Notes under the pieces: generated by a model
Seen by the model: the letters and a program-made list of their open reading frames with translations, nothing else
What the model was told of the DNA's origin: nothing
Database searches by the model: none
Part shown: positions 25,229-33,512 of the stretch, piece by piece
Numbering within the stretch: position 1 is the first letter of the stretch
Layout: each line of letters starts with the position of its first letter
Assembly (NCBI GenBank): GCA_017745295.1
Contig: JAGHZR010000007.1
Location: 62,001 to 126,000 of the forward strand
Source of the DNA: Novosphingobium sp.
Lineage (GTDB): Bacteria > Pseudomonadota > Alphaproteobacteria > Sphingomonadales > Sphingomonadaceae
Reading direction: 5' to 3'
DNA: 64,000 nucleotides
Program-made: the position numbers and the translations under genes

Positions 25229-28147
25229 TCAGAAGTTCGCGGTGAAGCCGACGAAGATTGTGCGGCCCAGCGCGTCGTAGACGCCCGGATAGGTGTTGCC
25301 GTTGCCGAAGTTCTGCAACAGGCCCGAGTCGAGGACCGGCGGATCCTTGTCGAACATGTTGTTCACGCCTGCGCGCAGGGTGAAGCGCTTGTCGATCGCC
25401 TGGGTCAGCGACAGATCGAAGTAGTTGTAGGCGTTGATCTTGCGGTTCACGACCGTCCGGTCCGCCGCGAGCAGCGGGTTGTCGGTGAGGCTCGACAGCT
25501 TGGTGCCGCCGATGTGGCGCCAGGACAGCGAGACGGTGGTGTCAGTCGGCGCCATCCACGAGAGGCGTGCGACATGGCGCCATTCGGGGGTCGGCTGGCC
25601 GCAGGTGTAACCGTAGAGGCCCTTGCAGTCATAGGAACCGCCGTTCGGAACCGGCTGCGAGACCTGTTCGATCAGATAAGTACCCACCAGGCCCAAGTTC
25701 AGGCTGCCGAGGTTGCCGATGTCGAAGGTGTAGTCCGCGTTCACGTCAAGACCGGAGGTCTTGAGGTAGCCCGTGTTCATCGTCGTGGAGATGATGTAGC
25801 CCGAGTTCTGGCCGAAGACCTGGCCCGAGCGCGGATCGCGAACGAACAGGCCGCAGAAGTACGGATCACCCGTGGTGGCGCACTGGCCCATGATCAGCGA
25901 CGGTGCGATCGAGCCGATGTAGTCCTTCACCTTGATGTTGTAGTAATCGACCGACAGCGAGAAGCGGCGCAGCGCCTTCGGGGTGATGACGACGCCCAGG
26001 GTGTAGGTGTCGGCAGTCTCGGGCTTGAGCGCGATATTGCCGCCGCCAAGACCGGAGCACTGGTCGGACGGGCAATCGGGGATGCTGCCGTACATGGCCT
26101 GGGTCACGCCGGTGGCCTGGCAGATCTCGAACGAGGCGCTCGGATCGCTGCCGGCACAGGGATCGGTGCCGTTGACGTTGCCGACCGACTGCGAGGCGAA
26201 GAGTTCGGCCACGTTGGGCGCGCGGATGGCGCGGTTGTAACTGGCGCGGACGCGCAAGTCATCGACCGGGGCCCACGACAGTTCGCCCTTGTAGGTCCAC
26301 ACGTTGTAGCCCGACTTGATGCCGGTCGAGTTCTGCTTGTTGTCGTAGGACGAGTAGCGCAGGCCGCCGTTGATGGTCAGCGAGCGGAAGAACGGCTTGT
26401 TCTCGATCAGCGGGATTTCGATTTCGCCGAAGGCTTCGGTCACGGCGATGATGCCGTCCGACGGCAGGGTGCCGTTCTGCTGCGCGACTTCGTCGGCGGT
26501 GAACTTCAGCGTCTCGCGGCGGCGCTCGACGCCCAGCGCGATGCCGACGCCCTTGTCGGCCCAGGGCAGGGTCACGCCCATCTCGCCGAGGTCGCCGCTG
26601 AGCGAGCCGGAGAACACGCTGAGTGAGTTGCGCGAGGCGGTGTTGCTTTCGCCGAAGATGTAGGCGGCTTGGTCCGCCGTGACGCCGCCGGGGGTGAAGA
26701 CGTTGATCGGGATACAGTTGGGGTCGGTGCCGTCGATGACCGAACGGCAGGTCGGCACGCCGTTGACGTTGACGGCATTGAGCGCGAGGCCCGCCTTCGC
26801 CTGGTTCACGTCGTTCAGGTAGGTTTCCTTGAACTTGACCAGCGAATACATGTAGTTGACGTCGTAGCTGAAGCCGCTGCCGATGTCGCCGCGCAGGCCC
26901 GCCGAGTAGCGGTAGTCGTTGAAGCGCAGGTTGTCGCGGCGGGGCTGGCCGATCACGCGGTAGCCGACGTTGGTGGGTGCCGTGGTGTCGGTGCCCGCTG
27001 CCGAACCGCAGATGGCCGTAAGCTGGCTGGCATTGGCGTAAGGGTTGTTGCACGAGACCGGGAAGGCCGTGCCGAACCAGACTGCCGAAGGCGCGACCTG
27101 CGAGAAGGTCTGGTCGTTCATGTACATGAAGCTGCCGTAGAGTTCGGCTGCCTTGCTGAACTCGTACCGCGCGAAGCCGCCTGCGGTGATGCGTTCGTCG
27201 GAGCGCTGGAAGTAGTTGTCCGGCGCGGTGTTGTAGGCATACGAAGGATCGTAAGGTACGAGCGTACCGCTGCCGTTGTTGATGAGCGTCTTGCCCTTGT
27301 AGGGGCTGAGATCCGAGAGCGGGATGAACGAGCCAAAGGGCGTGTTGCTCGAACCGCCGCAGAACAGCTGGTCGAAGTTGCCCGAACCGGCAACGGATTC
27401 GCGATCCTGCAGGGCGCAGGCGGAAACGTCGCGGCTCGACTGGCGGACCGGGCTGAACTTGCGGTAGCCGCCGTAGACGGTGATGTTGCCGCGGCCGTCG
27501 GCGAAGTTCTTGCCGGCCGCGATGGTGACGTCCTGCTTGCCGCCGTCGACGACCGAGGACGGCGCCGTGTCGTAACCCGAGGCGCGCTGCAGGGCACGCA
27601 GCGAGCCGTTGTTGTTGTTGTGCTGCGCGAAGCCGGTCTGGGCGTCGATGCGAACGCCGTCGAGGTCCTTCTTGAGCACGAAGTTCACCACGCCCGAGAG
27701 CGCGTCCGAACCGTAGACCGCCGAGGCGCCGCCCGACATCACGTCGACGCGTTCGACTAGGGCGCTGGGAATGAAGGAAAGGTTGATTGCCTGCGAGGGC
27801 ATCATGCGCTGACCGTCGATCAGCGTGAGAACGCGGTTCGAGCCGAGGTTGCGCAAGTTGATCTTGGAGGTGCCGTCCGAACCGTTCGAGACGTTCTCGT
27901 TGGCGTCGGCAGTGAACTGCGGGAGTCGGTTCAGCACCTGCTCGACGGTGGTCGCGCCCTGGTACTTGAACTCATCGGAACCGACGACGGTCTGCGGGCT
28001 GTTGCTTTCAAGGTCGGCGCGCTTGATGCGGGTGCCGGTGACGACGATGTCGCCTGCGCCGCCGTCGGCTTCCTGAGCCTGTGCCGTGCCCGCGACGATC
28101 GCGACAAGCGCAGCTGCGCAATAAAGTTTCTTACGATGACCCCTCAT
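25229..28147 (-). CDS. TonB-dependent outer membrane receptor
   Basis: 972 residues from ATG 28147, preceded by AAAAGGGAG. Signal peptide (MRGHRKKLYCAAALVAIVAG, cleavage after AQA), TonB-box/plug start DIVVTGTRIKRADLES, plug domain with LRNLGSNRVLTLIDGQRM and GGASAVYGSDALSGVVNF, then a long beta-barrel ending in aromatic FTANF. It imports a ligand across the outer membrane using TonB energy. The length and the SAVYGSDAL motif fit the large sphingomonad receptor class used for plant, aromatic or steroid-like compounds. It is convergent with the acyl-CoA cluster, so it may import that substrate (inference). Confidence 0.93.
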   Translation of the reverse strand: MRGHRKKLYCAAALVAIVAGTAQAQEADGGAGDIVVTGTRIKRADLESNSPQTVVGSDEFKYQGATTVEQVLNRLPQFTADANENVSNGSDGTSKINLRNLGSNRVLTLIDGQRMMPSQAINLSFIPSALVERVDVMSGGASAVYGSDALSGVVNFVLKKDLDGVRIDAQTGFAQHNNNNGSLRALQRASGYDTAPSSVVDGGKQDVTIAAGKNFADGRGNITVYGGYRKFSPVRQSSRDVSACALQDRESVAGSGNFDQLFCGGSSNTPFGSFIPLSDLSPYKGKTLINNGSGTLVPYDPSYAYNTAPDNYFQRSDERITAGGFARYEFSKAAELYGSFMYMNDQTFSQVAPSAVWFGTAFPVSCNNPYANASQLTAICGSAAGTDTTAPTNVGYRVIGQPRRDNLRFNDYRYSAGLRGDIGSGFSYDVNYMYSLVKFKETYLNDVNQAKAGLALNAVNVNGVPTCRSVIDGTDPNCIPINVFTPGGVTADQAAYIFGESNTASRNSLSVFSGSLSGDLGEMGVTLPWADKGVGIALGVERRRETLKFTADEVAQQNGTLPSDGIIAVTEAFGEIEIPLIENKPFFRSLTINGGLRYSSYDNKQNSTGIKSGYNVWTYKGELSWAPVDDLRVRASYNRAIRAPNVAELFASQSVGNVNGTDPCAGSDPSASFEICQATGVTQAMYGSIPDCPSDQCSGLGGGNIALKPETADTYTLGVVITPKALRRFSLSVDYYNIKVKDYIGSIAPSLIMGQCATTGDPYFCGLFVRDPRSGQVFGQNSGYIISTTMNTGYLKTSGLDVNADYTFDIGNLGSLNLGLVGTYLIEQVSQPVPNGGSYDCKGLYGYTCGQPTPEWRHVARLSWMAPTDTTVSLSWRHIGGTKLSSLTDNPLLAADRTVVNRKINAYNYFDLSLTQAIDKRFTLRAGVNNMFDKDPPVLDSGLLQNFGNGNTYPGVYDALGRTIFVGFTANF

Positions 28148-28210
28148 GGGCGTAACTCCCTTTTGATTACGCCGATCTTGCGTCACATTTCCTTCATTGT
28201 CAAATATAGT

Positions 28211-28226
28211 ATACGAAATATCGTAT
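28211..28226. promoter_or_regulatory. Palindrome upstream of the TonB receptor
   Basis: ATACGA-AATA-TCGTAT is a perfect 6-bp inverted repeat in an AT-rich island (28196-28245) about 64 bases before the receptor start. It is a candidate regulator site, possibly for the nearby IclR protein. The rest of 28148-28441 shows no gene. Confidence 0.4.
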
Positions 28227-28441
28227 CGAGATGAAATTATTGTAAACCACGCGAAACCGCGGATTCGCGCGTGTTCATGCGGTTTGGCGCGGCGTTTTTC
28301 GGTGAAGGGTGATGCAATGGTGTCACGCCGCAGCGAAGGCAGGCCGAATCGCTCTGGGGTTCGCGAAGAGCCGACCGGCGATGCGCGCGGAATCTGCTCC
28401 GGCCAATCCGGAGCGGAACGGGACCGATGCTGTCTGGGAAA

Positions 28442-28491
28442 TGGTGGGCGGTGAGGGGCTCGAACCCCCGACCCTCTCGGTGTAAACGAGA
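28442..28491 (-). pseudogene. tRNA-Val(UAC), 3' half only, left at a prophage junction
   Basis: Read on the minus strand, this segment has the anticodon arm TCTCG-TTTACAC-CGAGA (anticodon UAC), a 5-base variable loop, a T-arm GGGGG-TTCGAGC-CCCTC, the 3' acceptor strand ACCGCCC, a discriminator A and an encoded CCA. Upstream of position 28491 there is no D-arm and no 5' acceptor strand, so the gene is incomplete. A duplicated tRNA 3' end beside phage genes is the normal result of integration in a tRNA gene. Confidence 0.88.
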
Positions 28492-28539
28492 GGAAACGCC
28501 GTAAACCCTCGACTTTCCGTTCTTTACACCGAGAACGGA
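28442..28539. other. Prophage left attachment region (attL)
   Basis: The tRNA-Val 3' half forms the core. TCGGTGTAAA (28477-28486) and TTTACACCGA (28523-28532) are a perfect 10-bp inverted repeat across the junction, and CCGTTC/GAACGG (28518-28539) forms a second dyad around the right arm. Such repeats are expected for integrase binding. The opposite att site should be the intact tRNA-Val gene to the right of this window. Confidence 0.65.
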
Positions 28540-28549
28540 GCGTGAATCA

Positions 28550-28981
28550 ATGTCGAACAAATTGGCACAGCGTGTCCACTTCGTGTCCACCCCGCCAGCC
28601 GGTGAGGACTTCCTCCAGCAGCTCCGCAGGGTGAACGGAGAGCGCTGGAAGGCCTGGGCGCAGTCCGACGAACCGGACCCGCTTTATATGTCGAACGAGT
28701 TCGGCGGGGAAGCGGGCGAGTCGATCCCGCGCTGCTGGAGCACCCACGCCGAGCCCCACGCGGCCTGGCTGCTGGAGATCTGCTGGCGGGAGGAGCTGCT
28801 GACCGAGTGCCGGCGGCCCCGGATCGCCGCGACGGGCCGCACGAACATTCCCACGATGATCCGGGACATGTCGTTGCTGATGACGGGACGAGAGATTGCG
28901 CAGGCGGTCTGCCGCCAGCTCCGCATGCGCTCGTTCCCGGAGGCAGATGCGCCGGTCTACGAGGAAAGGAGCGCGGCATGA
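28550..28981 (+). CDS. Uncharacterised prophage cargo protein
   Basis: 143 residues, first gene inside the prophage, on the plus strand. No known domain is recognised. It is Arg- and Glu-rich, soluble, with clustered Trp residues (ERWKAWAQSDEP, AAWLLEICWREE). The ATG follows GAACGGAGCG, a fair ribosome site. Its stop overlaps the start of the next gene (ATGA), so the two are translated together. The antisense frames over this region are long but look like shadows. Confidence 0.55.
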   Translation: MSNKLAQRVHFVSTPPAGEDFLQQLRRVNGERWKAWAQSDEPDPLYMSNEFGGEAGESIPRCWSTHAEPHAAWLLEICWREELLTECRRPRIAATGRTNIPTMIRDMSLLMTGREIAQAVCRQLRMRSFPEADAPVYEERSAA

Positions 28982-29169
28982 CCGGCTATATGTCCCCCAT
29001 CGCCGCAGCAGTCCAGCCGAACTACCGGAACCGGGTCGACGGGGACGCCGTCAGAGAGCGGCTCCACCTCTGGCCTCGACCTGAAGGCGGTATCGATCCC
29101 TGCAACCCGATCTGCTGCCGGGAGTGTGAGCGAGAGCGGACTTGGAAGGAAGGGCAGGCCTACGGTTAG
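28978..29169 (+). CDS. Small Cys-rich prophage protein
   Basis: 63 residues from ATG 28978, overlapping the previous stop by four bases and preceded by GAGGAAAGGAG. The C-terminus has PCNPICCRECERERT, a cluster of four cysteines that could bind zinc. No family is recognised. Probably a two-gene cargo unit with the preceding gene. Confidence 0.55.
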   Translation: MTGYMSPIAAAVQPNYRNRVDGDAVRERLHLWPRPEGGIDPCNPICCRECERERTWKEGQAYG

Positions 29170-29193
29170 GGCCTACGTGTCGTTTCCATATGT

Positions 29194-29661
29194 TCAGGGA
29201 CGGGGTGGCAGCTGCATGTTTGCTACCACCTCGTACTCGTCGAACACTGCCTCGGCGAAATGATCAAGGAGGTCGAGGTCCTCATCAGTGAAATGCCGAA
29301 CTTCGGCGTGACCGGGGTTTCCCGGCACAGGATCGTGCACAATCCGCACCTTCTTATCGTACTTGAGCGCGGCATCCTTCACACGCTCTATCCTCGCCGA
29401 AGCGAAGATGCCGTTGGCGCTAAGCTTCTTTGAGTCGAGCGATTCTCGAAATGCAACTGCCGCATCCCGGCGTGCGGCGGCGGACATTGGGCCGAAGTGC
29501 TCAACCTCAGTTACAGACAGTCCGCCCTTATCATCCTCGCGCAGCTCGAACCCGGCTAGACTCGGCCCCTGCCGCTCCCCGTCTGGATCGACGAAGCGCT
29601 TAGCAGGGGGGATGTAACGCAGAATGTGATGTTCGTCAGGGAGCGCTCGTCTAGCGACCAT
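29194..29661 (-). CDS. Uncharacterised protein, third gene of the TIGR04255-type operon
   Basis: 155 soluble residues. The N-terminus has HHILRYIPPAKR followed by an AGFELREDDKGGLSVTEVE segment; the C-terminal 40 residues are acidic (DEDLDLLDHFAEAVFDEYE). No catalytic motif or known family is identified. Its start lies 11 bases inside the end of the preceding gene, so it is made only with the operon. Position as the last member of a compact three-gene cargo operon suggests a role in a shared function, perhaps phage exclusion (inference). Confidence 0.65.
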   Translation of the reverse strand: MVARRALPDEHHILRYIPPAKRFVDPDGERQGPSLAGFELREDDKGGLSVTEVEHFGPMSAAARRDAAVAFRESLDSKKLSANGIFASARIERVKDAALKYDKKVRIVHDPVPGNPGHAEVRHFTDEDLDLLDHFAEAVFDEYEVVANMQLPPRP

Positions 29662-30259
29662 CGAACCACCGTTCAGCGCCGTAAGGGGCGAGTACTGTAC
29701 GAAGCCTCTCTAGCGGTGAAGTTCCACTCGCGCGTTCCGGGCCTTCCTCGGTATGGCTTTGGACTAGCCAGCGAAGACGATTCCCCGGGACGAATTCGAC
29801 CGTTAGCTTATCATTCCCGTCTCGCCACTGAGCTAACAGATTGCCGCTCGGCATCAGTGCGAGAGACGGCCTGCAGTCGATCGAGTGATGAATAATCGCG
29901 CGTACCAGAGACTGATATGACTCTAGATTGACCGTTTTGTCGCGCTGATCCCAATCTTCTGCGTTATGCAGTACGTCGAGCTGGCGGAACAGGCGCTTTC
30001 GGGTCTCTGAATCCAGGTGCATCGCAACCCTGGAGGTCCAGATCTTCGCCTCGGCAAGCGCATCGAATAGCTGCTCCTCGATGACCTTCTCGGCGCGCGG
30101 CTGCGCGACCAAGTAGTCCTGGAAAGGACCGCCTCCCTCGCTCCGAAAGCTATACATTTGCAGCGCGCGAATGGAACTGGCCGTCATCGATGCGCTGATA
30201 GGCTGAACCCGCTCAGGCATAGTGACGCCGCTCGGCTCAAAGATGGGCAAGGGCTGCAT
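29651..30259 (-). CDS. Uncharacterised protein, second gene of the TIGR04255-type operon
   Basis: 202 residues with no recognised family. The middle (about 85-125) is helical and charged; the C-terminal part has MPSGNLLAQWRDGNDKLTVE then FVPGNRLRWLV, which looks like a short beta-rich module. The ATG overlaps the upstream stop as TAATG, implying coupled translation at fixed ratio with the TIGR04255-like protein. There is no membrane segment. Confidence 0.65.
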   Translation of the reverse strand: MQPLPIFEPSGVTMPERVQPISASMTASSIRALQMYSFRSEGGGPFQDYLVAQPRAEKVIEEQLFDALAEAKIWTSRVAMHLDSETRKRLFRQLDVLHNAEDWDQRDKTVNLESYQSLVRAIIHHSIDCRPSLALMPSGNLLAQWRDGNDKLTVEFVPGNRLRWLVQSHTEEGPERASGTSPLERLRTVLAPYGAERWFDGR

Positions 30260-31005
30260 TACGAATATTGCTTTCTTGCTTCGTCCGTGATTCCGGCTTC
30301 GAAGATTTTATTCTTCAGGTCGCGCATTTCTTCGACTTTCGTCAGGATTTCGTCGGCCTTGCTGGGAACCTTGGAATCGCAAAACACGTCTATGTCAAAT
30401 GAAAACGCGCCATACCCAGGAATTTCTGGTTGCACAGAGGCAGATTGCACGATCGTCTTCAGGTTGATGTCCAAAAATTCCTTGGTGAGATACCACTGAT
30501 AGCTAGTAGTCGGCTCCAAGAGATCGCCGTGCTCAATGCGGAAGTTAAGGAAGTCTTCGTATCTCGCCTCGTTGTTCTCGATTTTGACATCGATGCGGTT
30601 AACATACCGAAGACCAATTCGCTCAACGTTCGGATCCCCCAAGGCCTTCAGTGCTTGAGGCATCTCTGTAGCAAAGCGGGACTTGAACTGCTCCCACCCT
30701 TCGTAGGGTGCGCGACGAACCCAGACAATTGAGGCTGCGTTGATCGCGCAGCCATCTGTTTGATCTGACGATGACAATGTGAACGTCGGGCCGAGGTTCT
30801 TGAAGTCAGCGCTCTTCGAGCTAAAGTGGACTTTAACCTCTGCCTGCTGTTCTATAGAAGACGCGGCATATTTGTTGGCTAACCAGTCTCTCGCCTTCTT
30901 TCTCCGGTTCTCGGCAATAGCCGTGGAGAAGCGGATCTCAATCACAGCCTCGACGATTGGAGGTCGGTCATAAAGTTGGGCGCGATCATTGGACATGCTG
31001 TGCAT
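30259..31005 (-). CDS. TIGR04255-like family protein
   Basis: 248 residues. The start YDRPPIVEAVIEIRFSTA and the mid-protein ERIGLRYVNRIDV match my recollection of the TIGR04255 family, an uncharacterised, sporadically distributed group often carried on mobile DNA. The fold appears to be alternating strands with a helix near residues 30-50. Base composition is more AT-rich than the chromosome. It is the first gene of a three-gene overlapping operon on the minus strand. ATG 31005 and ATG 30996 are both possible. Function is not known for the family. Confidence 0.7.
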   Translation of the reverse strand: MHSMSNDRAQLYDRPPIVEAVIEIRFSTAIAENRRKKARDWLANKYAASSIEQQAEVKVHFSSKSADFKNLGPTFTLSSSDQTDGCAINAASIVWVRRAPYEGWEQFKSRFATEMPQALKALGDPNVERIGLRYVNRIDVKIENNEARYEDFLNFRIEHGDLLEPTTSYQWYLTKEFLDINLKTIVQSASVQPEIPGYGAFSFDIDVFCDSKVPSKADEILTKVEEMRDLKNKIFEAGITDEARKQYS

Positions 31006-31105
31006 GTAGAGTCAGCGATGCTGAACAGCAATGGGTGTTTCCGTCCGCTTGCGGCGGCCATGACCATCTACATGGCCACATTCCGCATTTGGATTTAGCG
31101 TCGAG

Positions 31106-31741
31106 CTACAACAGCGCCGGGCCGGGCGCGGCGGTGCGGGCCTTGAACCAAGGCTCGTCCGTCCGATCCACGACGAGCGGGCCACCCCAAGTCCGGCACA
31201 GTGCAAAGGCTTCGTCCGGCGTCCCCTCGGTCCATGTCGCCCAGTCTGCCTCGGTGAGGATCGTCGGCATGCGGTCGTGGACGTCGGCCATCTGCTCGCA
31301 GCCATCGACCATGACCATGGAATAGGCGTTGCCCCACTCATCGGTTGGTCGCCAGATCCCGGCGACGGCGAACAACTCCTGATCGGGCAGGGAGTACCAG
31401 GTGCGCGTCATTGCCCCAGCCGCGCCCTCGGCCTCCGCCCAGGCGGTGACGGGGATCAGGCACCGGCGATCGCGGAAGCTGTCCCTCCACATCGGATTGC
31501 CGCGCAGCTTGTCGTCCCGCGCATTGTTCGTCGCGGTGGGCTTCAGGGGCTTGCCGGTCTTCTTGCTCACGGCGTGACGGGGGAAGCCCCACGTCATGGC
31601 GCGCACCTCGCCCTCGGCGACCACAAGCCCGGTGTATTTCGGATAGACCTCGGCGGCGAAGTTCGGCGCCCCGGCGCTTCTGGCGCGGAACAGACGAGCT
31701 ACCGCATCGGCGGGCTTTGTTAGCCGGTAAAGATTGCACAC
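31106..31741 (-). CDS. SRAP/YedK (HMCES-like) abasic-site protein
   Basis: 211 residues. GTG 31741 is the right start because it places Cys at position 2 (M-C-N-L-Y), the residue that crosslinks to abasic sites after Met removal. Other family residues are seen: Asn in TNNARDD, the Glu-containing ITAWAE-like segment VTAWAEAEG, and the His in MADVHDRMPTIL. SRAP proteins shield abasic sites in single-stranded DNA during replication; phages carry them as DNA-repair cargo. It lies 100 bases upstream of the three-gene operon on the same strand and may share its promoter. Confidence 0.88.
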   Translation of the reverse strand: MCNLYRLTKPADAVARLFRARSAGAPNFAAEVYPKYTGLVVAEGEVRAMTWGFPRHAVSKKTGKPLKPTATNNARDDKLRGNPMWRDSFRDRRCLIPVTAWAEAEGAAGAMTRTWYSLPDQELFAVAGIWRPTDEWGNAYSMVMVDGCEQMADVHDRMPTILTEADWATWTEGTPDEAFALCRTWGGPLVVDRTDEPWFKARTAAPGPALL

Positions 31742-31905
31742 GCCCGGATGCTGCGCCTTCAGTCGAGGAAGGTCAAATGTAACGGGAGAGGAGGTTTGTC
31801 GCAGCTCCACTCGGGGACACTTGAGCTGCGACATTTCGGCAAATGCATAAGGCGGCGTAAAGTTGCGCAGCTCAAGGACTTATGCAGGATGACCGGGTTT
31901 GAAGA

Positions 31906-32103
31906 TCATTGGGATCGGTGAAACACAGACCAGAAGCCGCAGGATTCCAAGCTAGCGGAAAACAGGTACCGTCCGTTTTCTAGGACGTCGGCTTCGCCGC
32001 AGCGGACTCGATCGATAAAAGCAAGAACCGGTCCGGCGTCGGTGGCGATTAAGTTTGCGTTCGGCTGATTTCTATCAACGGGAATGATTGTAAAGCGAGG
32101 CAT
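31906..32103 (-). CDS. Small uncharacterised prophage protein
   Basis: 65 residues from ATG 32103, which follows a strong AAAAAGGAG site; a longer frame to 32133 lacks one. Sequence MPRFTIIPVDRNQPN and a FIDRVRCGEADVLENGRYLF middle suggest a small alpha/beta protein. No family recognised. It is upstream of the SRAP gene on the same strand. Confidence 0.55.
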   Translation of the reverse strand: MPRFTIIPVDRNQPNANLIATDAGPVLAFIDRVRCGEADVLENGRYLFSASLESCGFWSVFHRSQ

Positions 32104-32130
32104 AGCTTCGCTCCTTTTTGCGATAAGACG

Positions 32131-32170
32131 CACAAATTAATTGTGTGTATAAGTGCTCATAATAGTGAGC
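32131..32170. promoter_or_regulatory. AT-rich promoter region with two dyads
   Basis: CACAAATTAATTGTG (32131-32145) and GCTCA-TAATAG-TGAGC (32155-32170) are short inverted repeats just upstream of the minus-strand gene at 32103, in the AT-rich interval 32104-32273. Probably a phage operator and promoter. Confidence 0.35.
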
Positions 32171-32273
32171 TATCTGAGCAATATTGTGAATATACGTTGA
32201 TTCTGCAGCCGATCAAAATTAATTCGCAGCCGCGCTTAGATATCTTATTTAACCCGCTGATCTCATAGCAATG

Positions 32274-32606
32274 TCATTTGCCATTCGGAGGTGGGTATTT
32301 CCTCCTCCCTGCGATGACGAAGGGCGAATTGTAGCTGTCGAGGGCTGTGTGGTCCGCCAGCTCGATGTCGGCGAATGCCGAGCGGAACCGGTGGGCGTCT
32401 TCCGTGGTGCGGAAGTAGTAGGCAATGGTCCTGCAACCCTGCTCTGGACCGCCATGCTCGGCGTAATCGCCGCGCCTCATGTGGGACATCAGCCAATCGT
32501 GGATTCGCATATAATTTACGACCGCAATATCCTTTTCATAGAAGAGGATGCGGACGGGGAAGGCTCGATCGTCGACCTTCCGCTGGGGTGTGCTGCGTCT
32601 AACCAT
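32274..32606 (-). CDS. Uncharacterised prophage protein
   Basis: 110 residues, basic at the start, with an IHDWLMSHMRRGDYAEHGG segment and TIAYYFRTTEDAHRFRSAF, which resembles a small alpha/beta fold. No family is recognised. It faces the plus-strand gene at 32667 with a 60-base shared upstream region. Confidence 0.45.
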   Translation of the reverse strand: MVRRSTPQRKVDDRAFPVRILFYEKDIAVVNYMRIHDWLMSHMRRGDYAEHGGPEQGCRTIAYYFRTTEDAHRFRSAFADIELADHTALDSYNSPFVIAGRRKYPPPNGK

Positions 32607-32666
32607 GATGCGAACATATAGAGAACATGCTACAGTGAGTCATTCGATTCGTATGAGGGCCACCCC

Positions 32667-32918
32667 ATGGCAAACGACCAATTGACGCTCCCCCTGACTG
32701 ATGAGGACCTGCTCAGGCTGGCCCGGCACCGGTACGCGCAGGCCGACAGGGAAGGGGCGACGAACGACGATTACGTCCAACTAGTGGACATCTTCCCCGC
32801 CGTGCTCCGGCGGCTGGAGGAGAAGGTCGAGATAACCCGCGACCTGGTCTGCGTCGAAGAGGTCGACCTGAACGATCCGGCTGCTTGGCAACGCCTGATA
32901 GCCGCGTCGGCCAAGTAG
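32667..32918 (+). CDS. Small uncharacterised prophage protein
   Basis: 83 residues, acidic and helical (LTDEDLLRLARHRYAQADRE, LRRLEEKVEITRDLV). No known family. First of three closely spaced plus-strand genes (32667, 32932, 33306). Confidence 0.5.
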   Translation: MANDQLTLPLTDEDLLRLARHRYAQADREGATNDDYVQLVDIFPAVLRRLEEKVEITRDLVCVEEVDLNDPAAWQRLIAASAK

Positions 32919-32931
32919 GAGGGAAGCCGCT

Positions 32932-33309
32932 ATGAGCGAAGCACCAAACAGCACCCCCGACGATCTCAGGCGCGAGATCACGCGCATTCTCGGCGGGAAG
33001 GGCATGTCGAGCGACTTCGGCCATGGCGCCGACTACAGGGCCTTCACCCCAGCCGCGCCCGACAGCCGCTTGCGCCCCGCGGGCCGGACGGCGACGCCAG
33101 CCGAGCGAGGGCCGTTCGGGCGCTGGCTGCTGATGCAGGCCGAGCGCGGCGGGCTCGTTGGTGATCTGGCCAAGGGGGCCATGGCCGATCGAGGCTTCCC
33201 GCGCGACGGCGATCCGGAGGCGGTGCGCAAACGCCTGAGCATGCTCCAGGCGGACGGCGACATGTTCGAGGCCCTAGACGAGGCCGAACTCGATTGGTTC
33301 GCGCTGTGA
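32932..33309 (+). CDS. Prophage protein with YozE/SAM-like C-terminal segment
   Basis: 125 residues. The N-terminal 65 are Pro/Ala-rich; the C-terminal part GRWLLMQAERGGLVGDLAKG followed by DRGFPRDGDPEAVRKRL resembles the small helical YozE/SAM-like module common in phage genomes. The ribosome site GGAGGGAAG precedes the ATG. The stop overlaps the next gene's GTG. Confidence 0.6.
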   Translation: MSEAPNSTPDDLRREITRILGGKGMSSDFGHGADYRAFTPAAPDSRLRPAGRTATPAERGPFGRWLLMQAERGGLVGDLAKGAMADRGFPRDGDPEAVRKRLSMLQADGDMFEALDEAELDWFAL

Positions 33310-33512
33310 GCGCTGCCGTCCACGTTTACCCGCGCGAGGGCTTTCTATTGAACTCGGGGCACTGCGGTGCGCCGAGTGAGGACCGGCTATCGCTATGCTT
33401 GCGACCCAAGGGGCATAGCGGGGGCCACGAGATGGTTTGCTGGCAAGGCTTTCGCATCCGGTCGCCTTGGATTGACGGAGTAACTCTCCCGTTTTGCGGA
33501 TTCGCGGGCTAA
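33306..33512 (+). CDS. Small Cys/His protein, probable zinc binder
   Basis: 68 residues from GTG 33306, which overlaps the previous stop (GTGA). HCGAPSEDRLSLCLRPKGH then SGGHEMVCW provides a C-x10-C-x4-H-x3-H spacing suited to zinc binding. Third gene of the small operon; function unknown. Confidence 0.5.
   Translation: MSAAVHVYPREGFLLNSGHCGAPSEDRLSLCLRPKGHSGGHEMVCWQGFRIRSPWIDGVTLPFCGFAG

Noticed and set aside
28197..28454. Plus-strand frame upstream of the tRNA scar
   Set aside because: No ribosome site, no motif; it runs through the receptor promoter and into the tRNA remnant.
28442..28517. Complete tRNA-Val gene
   Set aside because: Bases beyond 28491 do not form a D-arm or pair with the acceptor strand, so only the 3' half is present.
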